Positions 18,359 to 27,033 of a DNA stretch of 64,000 bases are shown here, in pieces. Each line of letters starts with the position of its first letter. Within the stretch, counting starts at the first letter, position 1. The notes under the pieces were generated by a model. That model was given only the letters and a program-made list of their open reading frames with translations, did no database searches and was not told the origin of the DNA. The position numbers and the translations under genes are program-made. The DNA lies in assembly GCF_900007165.1 (NCBI RefSeq), contig NZ_CYGY02000030.1, positions 129,952 to 193,951 on the forward strand. Reading direction: 5' to 3'. The DNA comes from Paraburkholderia piptadeniae. Its GTDB lineage: Bacteria > Pseudomonadota > Gammaproteobacteria > Burkholderiales > Burkholderiaceae.

Positions 18359-19615
18359 TCAGGTTTCGCTCGAAGCCGTCTGTTGTTCGGCCAAAGCACC
18401 ACCGTGGCCTACCGCTGTTTCGATTTCACTCTCGCTTAGACCGTACTCGCGCATCAGTTCGATCGTGTGCTGCCCCAAACGTGGCGCCGGAAACCTCGAT
18501 GCAGGCGGGCTATCACCCCATTCGAAAGGCGATCCGATTGTGCGGATCTTCCCTTCACTCGGATGCATCTCCTCCCCAAAAAACCCGACCGCCTGCATGT
18601 GTGGATCGCTCAGAACTGACTCAGGTGTGTGCACCGGAATCACCGGGATATCAGCTTCCGTTAGCAGCTTGTCCCATTCGGCGGTAGTACGGGTCGTAAA
18701 TGTCGTCGATAGAAAGTCATACAGCTCGTCCATGTGCTGGGCGCGGGTATGAACGCTTACATAGCGCGGATCGTTCGACATTTCAGGTTTCCCGACCGCG
18801 CAAAATAGACGCTGCCAGTGGCGATCCGCATATACCTCCACGCTGATGTGCCCGTCCAGCGTGGGAAATGGTCGGCGTCCTGGCGCGGTCATGCGCGCAT
18901 AGCCCCAGTCGCCGAGAGGCGGCACAAATGTGTGACTATATAAATGATCACCCAGTACGAAGTGCGCGAACGTCTCGAACATCGGTACCGACACAGCCTG
19001 GCCGCGTCCAGTTTGCGCGCGATGAAACAGCGCGCCTAGCACAGCCAGGCTGGTGGCCATGCCGACTTGCCGGTCTGCAATCGCGGTCGCGACGTAGCTC
19101 GGCTCCCCGCCTGTCTTGCGCGCCTGCGATGCCGGAATCCCGACACCCGCCTGAATGAGGTTGTCGTAGGCAGGACGCGCGGCATATGGTCCGCGTTGGC
19201 TGAATCCGAATGCGCCGCAATACACAATGCGCGGATTCAATGCACATACCTGCTCATAGCTCAGGCCCAGTCGCTCCATTGCTTGAGGGCGGAGGCTATA
19301 GAGCAGCACATCGGCCGAGCGAATCATCTGCTTGAGTGCATTCAATCCCGATTGCGTCTTGAGGTTAAGGACGATGCTGCGCTTGTTTCGATTCAGATGG
19401 AGGAAGATCGCCGCCATCCCCGCATTTCGGCCTGGTCCGACATTTCGTGTGGTATCGCCTTCGGGCGCCTCCACCTTGCATACGTCTGCTCCCATCTCCG
19501 CGAGCAGCAACGAAGCGTACGGCCCCATGAAATTAGAAGTCAGATCCAGGACTCGTACTCCTGCCAGCGGTCCGCCGTGAGACGAGGTTCCATTGGATTC
19601 AGAATGTTGTTTCAT
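18359..19615 (-). CDS. CaiB/BaiF CoA-transferase, copy 1 of a paralogous pair
   Basis: A 418-residue class III CoA-transferase. It has VRVLDLTSNFMGPYASLLL at the N-terminus, RPAYDNLIQAGVG, the catalytic Asp in TAIADRQVGMA and GRGQAVSVPMFETFAHF. It is strongly similar throughout to the protein at 22045-23265, for example LLLAxMGADVCK, FLHLNRNKRS and GDHLYxHTFVPPxGDWGYARM. Two such subunits occur in heteromeric succinyl-CoA:benzylsuccinate CoA-transferase (BbsEF), so this pair may form one enzyme. The third CaiB gene and a crotonase gene lie between the two copies. Confidence 0.9.
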   Translation of the reverse strand: MKQHSESNGTSSHGGPLAGVRVLDLTSNFMGPYASLLLAEMGADVCKVEAPEGDTTRNVGPGRNAGMAAIFLHLNRNKRSIVLNLKTQSGLNALKQMIRSADVLLYSLRPQAMERLGLSYEQVCALNPRIVYCGAFGFSQRGPYAARPAYDNLIQAGVGIPASQARKTGGEPSYVATAIADRQVGMATSLAVLGALFHRAQTGRGQAVSVPMFETFAHFVLGDHLYSHTFVPPLGDWGYARMTAPGRRPFPTLDGHISVEVYADRHWQRLFCAVGKPEMSNDPRYVSVHTRAQHMDELYDFLSTTFTTRTTAEWDKLLTEADIPVIPVHTPESVLSDPHMQAVGFFGEEMHPSEGKIRTIGSPFEWGDSPPASRFPAPRLGQHTIELMREYGLSESEIETAVGHGGALAEQQTASSET

Positions 19616-19675
19616 TGCGTTGCAACCAGGTTAAGAGAAATCAGGTCGGTATAAACCGCTGTTGATGGATGCGGG

Positions 19676-20488
19676 CTAACCGGAAAACTGCGGCTGGCGT
19701 CGGGCCAGGAAAGCCTCGATGCCCTCCTGCGGATCTGAGCCCCGCATGCTTTCCAGTACGGCTTCGCGTTCAATCCGCAAGCCTTGGCTCAGCGACGCCT
19801 GCACCCCACTTCTTACCAGTCGCTTCATGGCGGCGAGGCCAGGCCTGCTTCGCGCGGCGAGAGTCTGACAATATTTCATCGATTCTTCGCGTAACTGATC
19901 GGCAGCCACGACGTAGCTGACCAAATCCCACTCCAATGCGGTCGCAGCATCAATCCACCGTCCCGAGTACATCAAATCGAGAGACCGCATGATGCCGACG
20001 AGCCTCGGCAGGCGCTGGGTGGCTCCCCATGCAGGTACGAGGCCATACTGCACGTGTTGATCGCCGAATCGCGCGTCGCTTGCGGCAAAGACGATATCTG
20101 AGCAGAGGGTGAGTTCTAGTCCGCCCGCCAGGGTAAGCCCTTGGCATGCGGTTACGACAGGCAGTGGACTCCCTTCAATGCGTTCCAGTACTGCACCCAC
20201 GTGTCGCAGGAAACCGTCAAGGCTCTCTGTGTCCTTCATCATCGTGCGCGCTTCGTCGAGATCGCCGCCAGTGCAGAAATTCTTACCCTGCGCCCGGATC
20301 AAGACTGCACGAACTCCCGAATCGCGGTGCTCAAATTCGTCCATTGCGGCAGCAATCGAGTCGAATGCAGCTCGACTCATCGCATTGAACTTCTCGGGAC
20401 GACTCAATTCGATGATTCCCACCGCGCCACTACGGATCGCGATTACGTGACGGTCAGCGTTCTTCATAGACGCAGGCGTGTTCTTCAT
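19676..20488 (-). CDS. Enoyl-CoA hydratase/isomerase family protein
   Basis: A 270-residue crotonase-fold protein. I place the start at the ATG at 20488 (MKNTPASMKNADRH); a frame up to a TTG at 20614 adds 42 residues without family character. GKNFCTGGDLDEAR and LAGGLELTLCSDIVFA are clear, and the first catalytic Glu is present in GGLELTL. The second Glu position reads FGDQHVQYGLVP, so only one of the two general acid/base residues is kept. It likely hydrates or otherwise processes an enoyl-CoA intermediate of block B. The neighbours on both sides are CoA-transferases. Confidence 0.88.
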   Translation of the reverse strand: MKNTPASMKNADRHVIAIRSGAVGIIELSRPEKFNAMSRAAFDSIAAAMDEFEHRDSGVRAVLIRAQGKNFCTGGDLDEARTMMKDTESLDGFLRHVGAVLERIEGSPLPVVTACQGLTLAGGLELTLCSDIVFAASDARFGDQHVQYGLVPAWGATQRLPRLVGIMRSLDLMYSGRWIDAATALEWDLVSYVVAADQLREESMKYCQTLAARSRPGLAAMKRLVRSGVQASLSQGLRIEREAVLESMRGSDPQEGIEAFLARRQPQFSG

Positions 20489-20864
20489 CTCGTCTCCCTG
20501 AGTTTGTACTCTTGCGTCGGCCGACTCACCATCCGCTGTAGCACAGCGCACCTTCTTCACTCTTTTCGGTTGCTCATGTCGAATACGATAGAAGTTAAAG
20601 CCGCCGTTCGACAATTGATTTGATACGAACCGGCGTTTCGCCGGACTCGAATCGAGCGCTTCACGATACGTATAGAACCGAAGCGGTCATCGGATATTGA
20701 TGCAACGTGCACGCTGAGAGTATGAAAGATCGACCCTCTGGTGGAATGCAATGTCGCAGACTCACCGAGCCAAGCGGCTAGTGCCTCACTCACGCAAGCA
20801 TGGTCCGCTTCGGAAGCTTCGATTGCTCACTTAGAATAGACAATACCAATCGTATTGAATCCAC
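20489..20864. other. Gene-free 376-bp interval
   Basis: No supported gene and no copy of the TTCCGTAC element. It separates the enoyl-CoA hydratase gene from the CaiB gene at 20865-22022 and may hold the promoter for the hydratase-CaiB-SDR run. I see no clear promoter boxes or hairpin. Confidence 0.5.
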
Positions 20865-22022
20865 CTACGATGTCACACGTCGCAAATTCAACAGATGCTC
20901 GAGCGCGTCGTTGTCAGTGCCGATGTCACGCGCCGCATGCAGCGGTGGCGGCCGCTTCCCATCGAATGACAATGGCAACCCAACCATGCCAACCTCGTCG
21001 TCAGGCGGCGTCTCGATGATACCGAGCGCATGCGACTGCTGATGCGTGACAATTTCAGCCGTGGTCTGGATGGGTGCGACCGGAATTCCCGCAGCCTGCA
21101 GTCGCTCCTGCCAGACAGCACGCGGCTCGTCGTTCAAGCGCTCGCCTATTAACCGATCAAGCTCAGAGCGATTTTTCAGGCGTCCCGAGTTGGTTGCAAA
21201 GCGATCGTCTGCCGACCATTCGGGGTGATCCAGCGCAGCACACAATCGGGCAAACAGCGGGTCGTTCGCGGCACTCACAATAAGATAGCCGTCGGATGTA
21301 GCATAGGCACGGTGCGGTGCTATAAATGCGACGCCCGAGCCATGCCGACCGCCCGGCTCGCCATCCACGTTGTAATTTGCGATCCCGACCGTCATCCAGG
21401 CAATTGCCGTTTCCAGCAATGAGCAATTCACTGACGCACCGCAATGCTTGACCCGACGGCGGTACAACGCCGCCAGAATGCCGATTACGGCCCACATACC
21501 GGTCCCGAAATCGACAATCGACACGCCAGCGCGAGCCGGCGCCTGCCCTTCCTCGCCAGTGATGCTCATGATCCCCGAGAACGCCTGCATCAGCGGATCG
21601 TAGCCCGGCAATGTGTTCAGCGGACCCACGTGCCCAAATGCACCGACCTCGCAATAGACAAGCTCCGGTTTCGTCACCCGCAAACTGTCCCCGTCGAGGC
21701 CGTATTGACCACATGACCCGGGCCGCAGATTGTGAATGAATACGTCCGCATGCCTGGCAATCAACTGATGCAGGATCACAAGTTGATCGCGGTCTTTGAT
21801 GTCGATTGAAATCGTGTTTTTTCCACGGTTCAGTGCGTGATACGCCGCGCCACTTCCTTTCCACTTGCTGGGTCCCCAGCCACGCGCTGAGTCGCCGCTC
21901 GGTCGTTCGATCTTCCACACCTCCGCACCCAGCGCAGCGAGGACTCTTCCGGCAAACGGTGCAGCGGCACTGTCACTCAACTCGACAACTACAACGCCCG
22001 ACAGCGGCAAATCATGCAGCAT
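20865..22022 (-). CDS. CaiB/BaiF CoA-transferase (third type)
   Basis: A 385-residue class III CoA-transferase that is clearly different from the neighbouring pair. It shows LSGVVVVELSDSAAAPFAGRVLAALGAEV, LPGYDPLMQAFSGIMSITGE, the catalytic Asp in VSIVDFGTGMWAVIGILAAL and CSLLETAIAWM. The start at 22022 (MLHDLPLSG) avoids overlap with the upstream CaiB gene that ends at 22045. The spacing of 22 bp suggests one transcript with that gene. The substrate is unknown; it could act on a different acid or a later intermediate than the paired transferases. Confidence 0.9.
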   Translation of the reverse strand: MLHDLPLSGVVVVELSDSAAAPFAGRVLAALGAEVWKIERPSGDSARGWGPSKWKGSGAAYHALNRGKNTISIDIKDRDQLVILHQLIARHADVFIHNLRPGSCGQYGLDGDSLRVTKPELVYCEVGAFGHVGPLNTLPGYDPLMQAFSGIMSITGEEGQAPARAGVSIVDFGTGMWAVIGILAALYRRRVKHCGASVNCSLLETAIAWMTVGIANYNVDGEPGGRHGSGVAFIAPHRAYATSDGYLIVSAANDPLFARLCAALDHPEWSADDRFATNSGRLKNRSELDRLIGERLNDEPRAVWQERLQAAGIPVAPIQTTAEIVTHQQSHALGIIETPPDDEVGMVGLPLSFDGKRPPPLHAARDIGTDNDALEHLLNLRRVTS

Positions 22023-22044
22023 GGTCTGTCTCCCTTGGGCGGAA

Positions 22045-23265
22045 TCAGGTGGTCGCGTCCGAATGAATCGGTTCAGCGGCAACGGCACCGCCCGATTTGA
22101 GAATCTTGCTAACTTCTTCGTCACTGAATCCGTACTCGGTCAGCAGTTGACCAGAATGCTCTCCCAGCCGCGGTGCGGGGTAGCGAAGTTCGGGCGTGCT
22201 TTCACTCCACTGCTGCGGAATGCCGATGGTCCTGAGCTTTCCCTCCGACGGATGATCCTGCTCGGCAAAAAATCCCACCGCCTTCATATGCGGATCGTCC
22301 AGGAGTGTCTCGGGCGTGTTCATCTCGATGATCGGAATATCCGCCTCGCTGAGCAACTTGACCCAATACGCCGTGGTTTGTGTCTCGAAGACTTTCGCGA
22401 GCAACCCGTACAGGTAGCCGATATTCTCTGTGCGCCCGCCGATGTTGTTGAAGCGTGGATCTTCCGTCATCTCGGGATGACCGGACAGAATGAAGAATTT
22501 CTTCCAGTGATGATCCGCGTACACATTGACGCCAATGTAACCGTCAAGCGTGCGATACGGGCGACGGTCGGGATTCATCATGCGTGCGTACCCCCAGTCT
22601 CCGATCGGCGGGACAAATGTGTGTCCATAGAGATGATCGCCGAGGACGAAATGGGCGAAGGTCTCGAGCATCGGGACAAACACCTGCTGCCCGACTCCAG
22701 TCTTCTCACGCCGGTACAGTGCCATCGCCACCGCGTTACTGGTCGCCATACCAACGACGCGATCGGCGATCGCTGTCGCGACGTAGTTCGGTGGCCCACT
22801 CTTGCGGCTCTGAAGGACCGGCATGCCAACAGCTGCCTGGATAAGATCATCGTAGGCCGGGCGCGCGGCGTAGGGTCCGTTCTGTCCGAATCCGAACGCT
22901 CCGCAATAGATGATCCGTGGGTTGACTTTCTGGACGTCGGCGTATGCAATGCCGAGTTTCTCCATCGTATGCGGTCTCATGCTGTACAACAGCACGTCGG
23001 CACTCGTCATCATGCGCTTGAGCGCACCAATGCCGTCCGGGTGCTTCAGGTTCAGCACGAGACTGCGCTTGTTCCGGTTCAGATGAAGGAAGATCGGGCC
23101 CATGCCCGCATGGCGGCTAGGTCCGATGTTGCGGGTAGTATCACCGTCGCGCGATTCAATCTTGCAGACGTCGGCTCCCATGTCGGCCAGCAGCAACGAT
23201 GCATAAGGGCCCATGAAATTCGAGGTCAAATCGAGGATGCGCACTCCGTCAAGCGGTCCGGCCAT
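22045..23265 (-). CDS. CaiB/BaiF CoA-transferase, copy 2 of the paralogous pair
   Basis: A 406-residue class III CoA-transferase. The start at 23265 (MAGPLDGVRILDLTSNF) is favoured by a GGAGGG ribosome binding site five bases upstream; an upstream ATG at 23340 would add 25 residues. The catalytic Asp is in TAIADRVVGMATSNA and the domain closes with GVGQQVFVPMLETFAHF. It is co-linear with and highly similar to the 18359-19615 product, pointing to a local duplication or a two-subunit enzyme. It follows the DUF35 gene on the same strand. Confidence 0.9.
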   Translation of the reverse strand: MAGPLDGVRILDLTSNFMGPYASLLLADMGADVCKIESRDGDTTRNIGPSRHAGMGPIFLHLNRNKRSLVLNLKHPDGIGALKRMMTSADVLLYSMRPHTMEKLGIAYADVQKVNPRIIYCGAFGFGQNGPYAARPAYDDLIQAAVGMPVLQSRKSGPPNYVATAIADRVVGMATSNAVAMALYRREKTGVGQQVFVPMLETFAHFVLGDHLYGHTFVPPIGDWGYARMMNPDRRPYRTLDGYIGVNVYADHHWKKFFILSGHPEMTEDPRFNNIGGRTENIGYLYGLLAKVFETQTTAYWVKLLSEADIPIIEMNTPETLLDDPHMKAVGFFAEQDHPSEGKLRTIGIPQQWSESTPELRYPAPRLGEHSGQLLTEYGFSDEEVSKILKSGGAVAAEPIHSDATT

Positions 23266-23397
23266 GATTCCCTCCGGCGAAGCATGTACAGTAGCAAGCG
23301 GAATTTGCGCGGCCGACTTCCGGTTGAAGGACGCGGCCATGCGGCGAATTATCAGGTTTCACAATGTCTCCTCCGGCTGTTTCAGTTCACCGGTTCA

Positions 23398-23817
23398 CTA
23401 TTTATCGATGGGCGCGAACACAGGGAGCTTTTGCTCGCCCCTCTGAACGAATTGGACCGAGACCTGCTGGCCAATGGCTAGCGCAGCGGGTTCGCCTTCG
23501 ATCTGGGAGAACAAATGGTAGCCCTCTTCCATTTCAATGAATCCGACCGTATAAGGCACGATGGCTGCCCATACAGGGGTTGGGCCACGCATGATCGTGC
23601 TGTACGAGTACACCGTCCCGCGACCGCTTGAAAGCTTCCACCCGAGCGATCTCGAACCGCAATGCGTGCAGAAGGAATGAGGCGGCCATACCGACCTGGC
23701 GCAGTCGTCGCAGCGCTGATATGTCAGTCGCTCCTCTGATAGCGCGGCCCAGTAAGGAGCCGCATCCAGCAGACGATACGGCTGCGGCCACGAATTTAAC
23801 GAATGAGTTTCTGTCAT
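23398..23817 (-). CDS. DUF35 zinc-ribbon/OB-fold protein, partner of the thiolase-fold protein
   Basis: A 139-residue protein with the N-terminal rubredoxin-like zinc ribbon CDDCARSVWPPHSFCTHCGS (four Cys in two CxxC pairs) and a C-terminal OB-fold segment with GTVYSYSTIMRGP and PYTVGFIEMEEG. Proteins of this family act as obligate partners of thiolase-fold enzymes: ChsH2-DUF35 with the retro-aldolase Ltp2, and BbsA with BbsB. The thiolase-like gene lies directly upstream (stop at 23838), 20 bp from the start at 23817 (MTETHSLNSW). A two-protein complex is strongly suggested. Confidence 0.9.
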   Translation of the reverse strand: MTETHSLNSWPQPYRLLDAAPYWAALSEERLTYQRCDDCARSVWPPHSFCTHCGSRSLGWKLSSGRGTVYSYSTIMRGPTPVWAAIVPYTVGFIEMEEGYHLFSQIEGEPAALAIGQQVSVQFVQRGEQKLPVFAPIDK

Positions 23818-23837
23818 GAGATAGTCGCGATTCAATA

Positions 23838-25049
23838 TCAAGTCGCCGAGGACAACACCAGGACCGCTCCGGCGGCTAGCATCCCCCCTGCGCCTTGTAC
23901 CAACACAGTTTTCGGACGTGCCGCTGGCGCGAGGCCCAGCGGTTCGCCACGCAGCTGGCGCACGGCTTCCACGATGCTGTCCATGTTGCACGAGATCCCA
24001 GGCTGTCCGAATGAGAGCCATCCACCATTCGTATCAGTCGGCAGATCGCCGTTCACGCCCGTGCGGCCTTCGCGGTAAAGATCAATCCCGCGTCCCTTCT
24101 TCGCAAAGCCAAGATCCTCCATCACGATCGGGCCCATATGAGCAAAATTCACCGAAATCTGTGCCATGTCAATATCGGAGGGACTCAGCCCCGACATCGC
24201 ATAAGCCTGACGCGCAGCCTCTGCCGTCGCCGTCGTGGTCAGATTCGGGAATGCACCAAGGCTTTCGAACCGGCACTCCCTCATGTTCATGCGATCGGTC
24301 AGGTATTCATGGGTCGTTGTCGACCCATATCCGAGCAGGTAGATCGGGTTTCGGGCGTTGCGCGCGTTCTCTGGCGAGGTCACGATGAGCGCACCGCCAG
24401 TGCCGCCACCCCACGTCGAACACATCCAGCGGCGCAGCGGCGTTGCAACGTACGGCGAGGACAACACCTTCTCTCGATCGATCTCGCCAAATCTGGCCTT
24501 GGCCGCGTGTGGATGATGACGTCCCCAGCGCTGATTCGCGACAGCGACATCGGCAAGGTCCTCCTCCGTGATCCCGAACTCGTGAAAGTATCGCTGTGCA
24601 GCCTGCGCGTACAACGCCGGAATGGTCGGCCCGTACGGAATCTCGAACTGCGGGTCAGCGTCGGCTTCCGCACCCATCGCCACAGCGTCGACGAAAAGCT
24701 CGGTCGCGTCGCTCTGCAGGCACAGAACGTACTCCGCGCGACCGGCCGCGATCATCTGAGACGCGATGGCGAGCGTAGACGTCAGCCCTGCACCGTGCAT
24801 CGTTAGCTCGCTCGTCATCACTACCGGCATCTGCATATGCGAGATAAAGATGTTGCTCCATTGCGAGCGCTTGTCGGCCCAGGGCGAGCGGCCCGTAAAC
24901 ACCGCGTCCACCTGATTCTTGCTGATGCCGGCGTCGGCGAGCGCCATGAGCGTCGCCTCGGCGGCCAACTGCAACGGATCTTTCCTGTTCACGAGTGACG
25001 CGTATGCGTCGCCCATTCCGATGATCGCCGCAACCGGTTGAGGACTCAT
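23838..25049 (-). CDS. Thiolase-fold protein without thiolase catalytic residues (Ltp2-like retro-aldolase candidate)
   Basis: A 403-residue member of the SCP-x/lipid-transfer thiolase group. The fold is recognisable: GMGDAYASL, AAEATLMALADAGI, a TGGALIVTS segment and GDLPTDTNGGWLSFGQPG. All three catalytic positions are changed. The nucleophile region reads SELTMHGAGLTS with no Cys, the usual GHPxGATG is GQPGISCN, and the C-terminal CxG is VQGAGGM. Ltp2 of steroid side-chain degradation shows such a rebuilt site and is a retro-aldolase working with a DUF35 partner, as encoded next door here. Retro-aldol cleavage of a 3-hydroxyacyl-CoA is therefore my preferred reading. Non-enzymatic or BbsB-like thiolase roles are alternatives. 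Confidence 0.85.
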   Translation of the reverse strand: MSPQPVAAIIGMGDAYASLVNRKDPLQLAAEATLMALADAGISKNQVDAVFTGRSPWADKRSQWSNIFISHMQMPVVMTSELTMHGAGLTSTLAIASQMIAAGRAEYVLCLQSDATELFVDAVAMGAEADADPQFEIPYGPTIPALYAQAAQRYFHEFGITEEDLADVAVANQRWGRHHPHAAKARFGEIDREKVLSSPYVATPLRRWMCSTWGGGTGGALIVTSPENARNARNPIYLLGYGSTTTHEYLTDRMNMRECRFESLGAFPNLTTTATAEAARQAYAMSGLSPSDIDMAQISVNFAHMGPIVMEDLGFAKKGRGIDLYREGRTGVNGDLPTDTNGGWLSFGQPGISCNMDSIVEAVRQLRGEPLGLAPAARPKTVLVQGAGGMLAAGAVLVLSSAT

Positions 25050-25060
25050 GCCGGAACTCC

Positions 25061-25558
25061 TCAGATCTTGAATTCAGGCTGTGCTTCGGCGATCAGCGCT
25101 TCGAGATCCGCGCGCTTACGCAACATCAGCAGACTCCATTCGCTGCGCTGCACGACTTCGCCGCGCTGGTTGTACGCCTGAATCAGCATGGTGCCCACGC
25201 CAAACTTGTCATCCTTTTCCTTCTTTGCGATCACTTCCGCACTCGCGTAGACGGTGTCGCCGATCTTCACGGGATTCAGGAAACGCATCTTGTCAACGCC
25301 GTAGTTAGCCTGAATGGCAGGGCCAAACTGGAGCAATCCAGAGATCAGCGAAAACGTCAGCATGCCCTGCACGATACGCTCGCCCCAGCGTGTCTTCTCT
25401 GCGTATTCCTTGTTCGAATGGATTTCGATCCAGTTGCCCGTGAACATACAAAACATCACAACGTCGCTCTCTGTCACTGTGCGTCCCGGCGAGCGAAATT
25501 TCTGACCTACCTCCAGTTCGTCAAGCGGAATATTGACGCTGTTGTTAACTACGCTCAT
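25061..25558 (-). CDS. Single hot-dog MaoC protein with altered hydratase motif
   Basis: A 165-residue MaoC-type protein with NSVNIPLDELEVGQKF, the hydratase helix DVVMFCMFTGNWIEIHSNKE and RWGERIVQGMLTFSLISGL. The catalytic His is present. The Asp that normally precedes it in TGDxxPxH is Asn here (TGNWIEIH). It lies 11 bp upstream of the thiolase-fold gene and follows the acyl-CoA dehydrogenase, in the order expected for dehydrogenation, hydration and C-C cleavage. It could be an active hydratase with a changed dyad or a structural partner. Confidence 0.85.
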   Translation of the reverse strand: MSVVNNSVNIPLDELEVGQKFRSPGRTVTESDVVMFCMFTGNWIEIHSNKEYAEKTRWGERIVQGMLTFSLISGLLQFGPAIQANYGVDKMRFLNPVKIGDTVYASAEVIAKKEKDDKFGVGTMLIQAYNQRGEVVQRSEWSLLMLRKRADLEALIAEAQPEFKI

Positions 25559-25635
25559 TGCAAAGTCTCCAGATAAATCAGTTGGGCAGGCGCGCCGCCT
25601 GCCTTCAATAGTGTGAACGTCTGCTGGCTGGCGCC

Positions 25636-26781
25636 TTACTGTCGCATCGACTTCGCGATGATCGTGCGCTGGATCTGGGAGGTGCCTCCACCGATCGTCG
25701 ACTGGATGCTCTCGCGCAGATAACGCTCCATGTCGGCTTCAGGCAGGTTCGCGTAACCGCCGAGAATCTGCATGCCAGCAAGCGCAGATTTCTTCAACGT
25801 CTCGGACCCATACAACTTCGCCATCGAGACTTCGCGACTGCACGGCACGTGGGCGGCGGCCATCTTCGCCGCGCGGTAGCAGAGCAAACGTGCAGCGTCG
25901 ACTTCAGTTTGGCAATCCGCCAACATATGGCGAATCACCTGGAAGTCGTACAGCTGATGGTCGAACTGGATGCGGTCATGTGCGTATCGGGTAGCTGTCG
26001 TGACTGCTTGCTGGGCATTACCCGTGTACGCATGAGCGACAGCGCAGCGCTCGAGTTCGAGGTGCTCGGTGATGATGCGCCAGCCTTGACCTTCCTCTCC
26101 AAGAAGCGCGTCACCTGGCACGCGTACCTCGTCCAGGAAGATTTCGGTTGTGCCCGTGGCGTGGCGCGAAAGCGTAGGCAGCTTGTTGATCACAACGCCC
26201 GGCGTATCGTTCGGAATCAGCAGTACCGACAGGCCCTTGTGCTTGTCGTCCGTGCTCGTGCGAACCAGCATTGCGATCACAGTATCCTTTGCCGCTGCAC
26301 CGCTGCACCAAAGCTTCTGACCCGAGACAATCCAGTCACCATTACTATCGCGGCGTGCGCGCGTCTTGGTGTTCGCAGCATCCGAACCGGCATCGGGCTC
26401 CGATATCGATACCGAGAAGCGAATCTTCCCCTCGATAAACGGCTTGACGTATTTTGCCTTCTGTTCTGGAGTACCAAACTTCGTGATATTCATCGCAGTG
26501 AAGGTCGGAACAAGTACCGAACAGGCAAAATCAAACCCAAATTTTCCGAGGCCTTCGGCCATCAAGGAGTAGTCGAAGATGTCGCCGCCTGAGCCATCTT
26601 CTTCTTCCGGAATCAGGATGCCCAACCAGCCCTGCTGGGCGATCTTCTCATAGGCTTCGTATGGGTAATCGCGATTCATGTCGCACTTGCGTACATACTC
26701 AACCGTGATTTCGTTGTCCATGAACCGGTTCACGGTGTCGAGCCACATCGTTTGCGACTCGTCCAGAAAATTGGCTTGCAT
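25636..26781 (-). CDS. Acyl-CoA dehydrogenase with IVD-type base position
   Basis: A 381-residue acyl-CoA dehydrogenase. It shows SISEPDAGSDAANTKTRA, SGQKLWCSGAAA, HDRIQFDHQLYDFQ, and the C-terminal ILGGYANLPEADMERYLRE then GGGTSQIQRTIIAK. The medium-chain Glu position (YEGTSQIQ) is IGGGTSQIQ, so Glu is replaced. A Glu in EHLELERCAVA matches the isovaleryl/long-chain catalytic base. It heads the set ACAD-MaoC-thiolase-fold-DUF35, which together could remove a short acyl unit from a branched acyl-CoA. Electrons would go to the ETF encoded in block A. Confidence 0.92.
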   Translation of the reverse strand: MQANFLDESQTMWLDTVNRFMDNEITVEYVRKCDMNRDYPYEAYEKIAQQGWLGILIPEEEDGSGGDIFDYSLMAEGLGKFGFDFACSVLVPTFTAMNITKFGTPEQKAKYVKPFIEGKIRFSVSISEPDAGSDAANTKTRARRDSNGDWIVSGQKLWCSGAAAKDTVIAMLVRTSTDDKHKGLSVLLIPNDTPGVVINKLPTLSRHATGTTEIFLDEVRVPGDALLGEEGQGWRIITEHLELERCAVAHAYTGNAQQAVTTATRYAHDRIQFDHQLYDFQVIRHMLADCQTEVDAARLLCYRAAKMAAAHVPCSREVSMAKLYGSETLKKSALAGMQILGGYANLPEADMERYLRESIQSTIGGGTSQIQRTIIAKSMRQ

Positions 26782-27033
26782 TTGTCTTCGCTCCAGTTAA
26801 TGTGTTTGCCCAATGTCTTGTTGGACGCCACTGTCATTAGATTAGGTGGATGCTTCCACCGATCCAACTGGTCAATTGCGAATCACCGATTCGAAAAAAC
26901 CGAAGATCATGGATAGGCTGAAAGATTTAGTTGCTGCAATGCACGAATTGCGCAGCAAGCCGAGCGCGCGATCGACAACTGGCGACGCGGAGTCAGGCGC
27001 ACATTGCGTGCGCCCGATTTGCATTTCGTGTGA

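Noticed and set aside
21865..23481. A 538-codon plus-strand open frame opposite two CaiB genes
   Set aside because: It is antisense to two genes with clear motifs, has no family features, and long antisense frames are common in GC-rich DNA.
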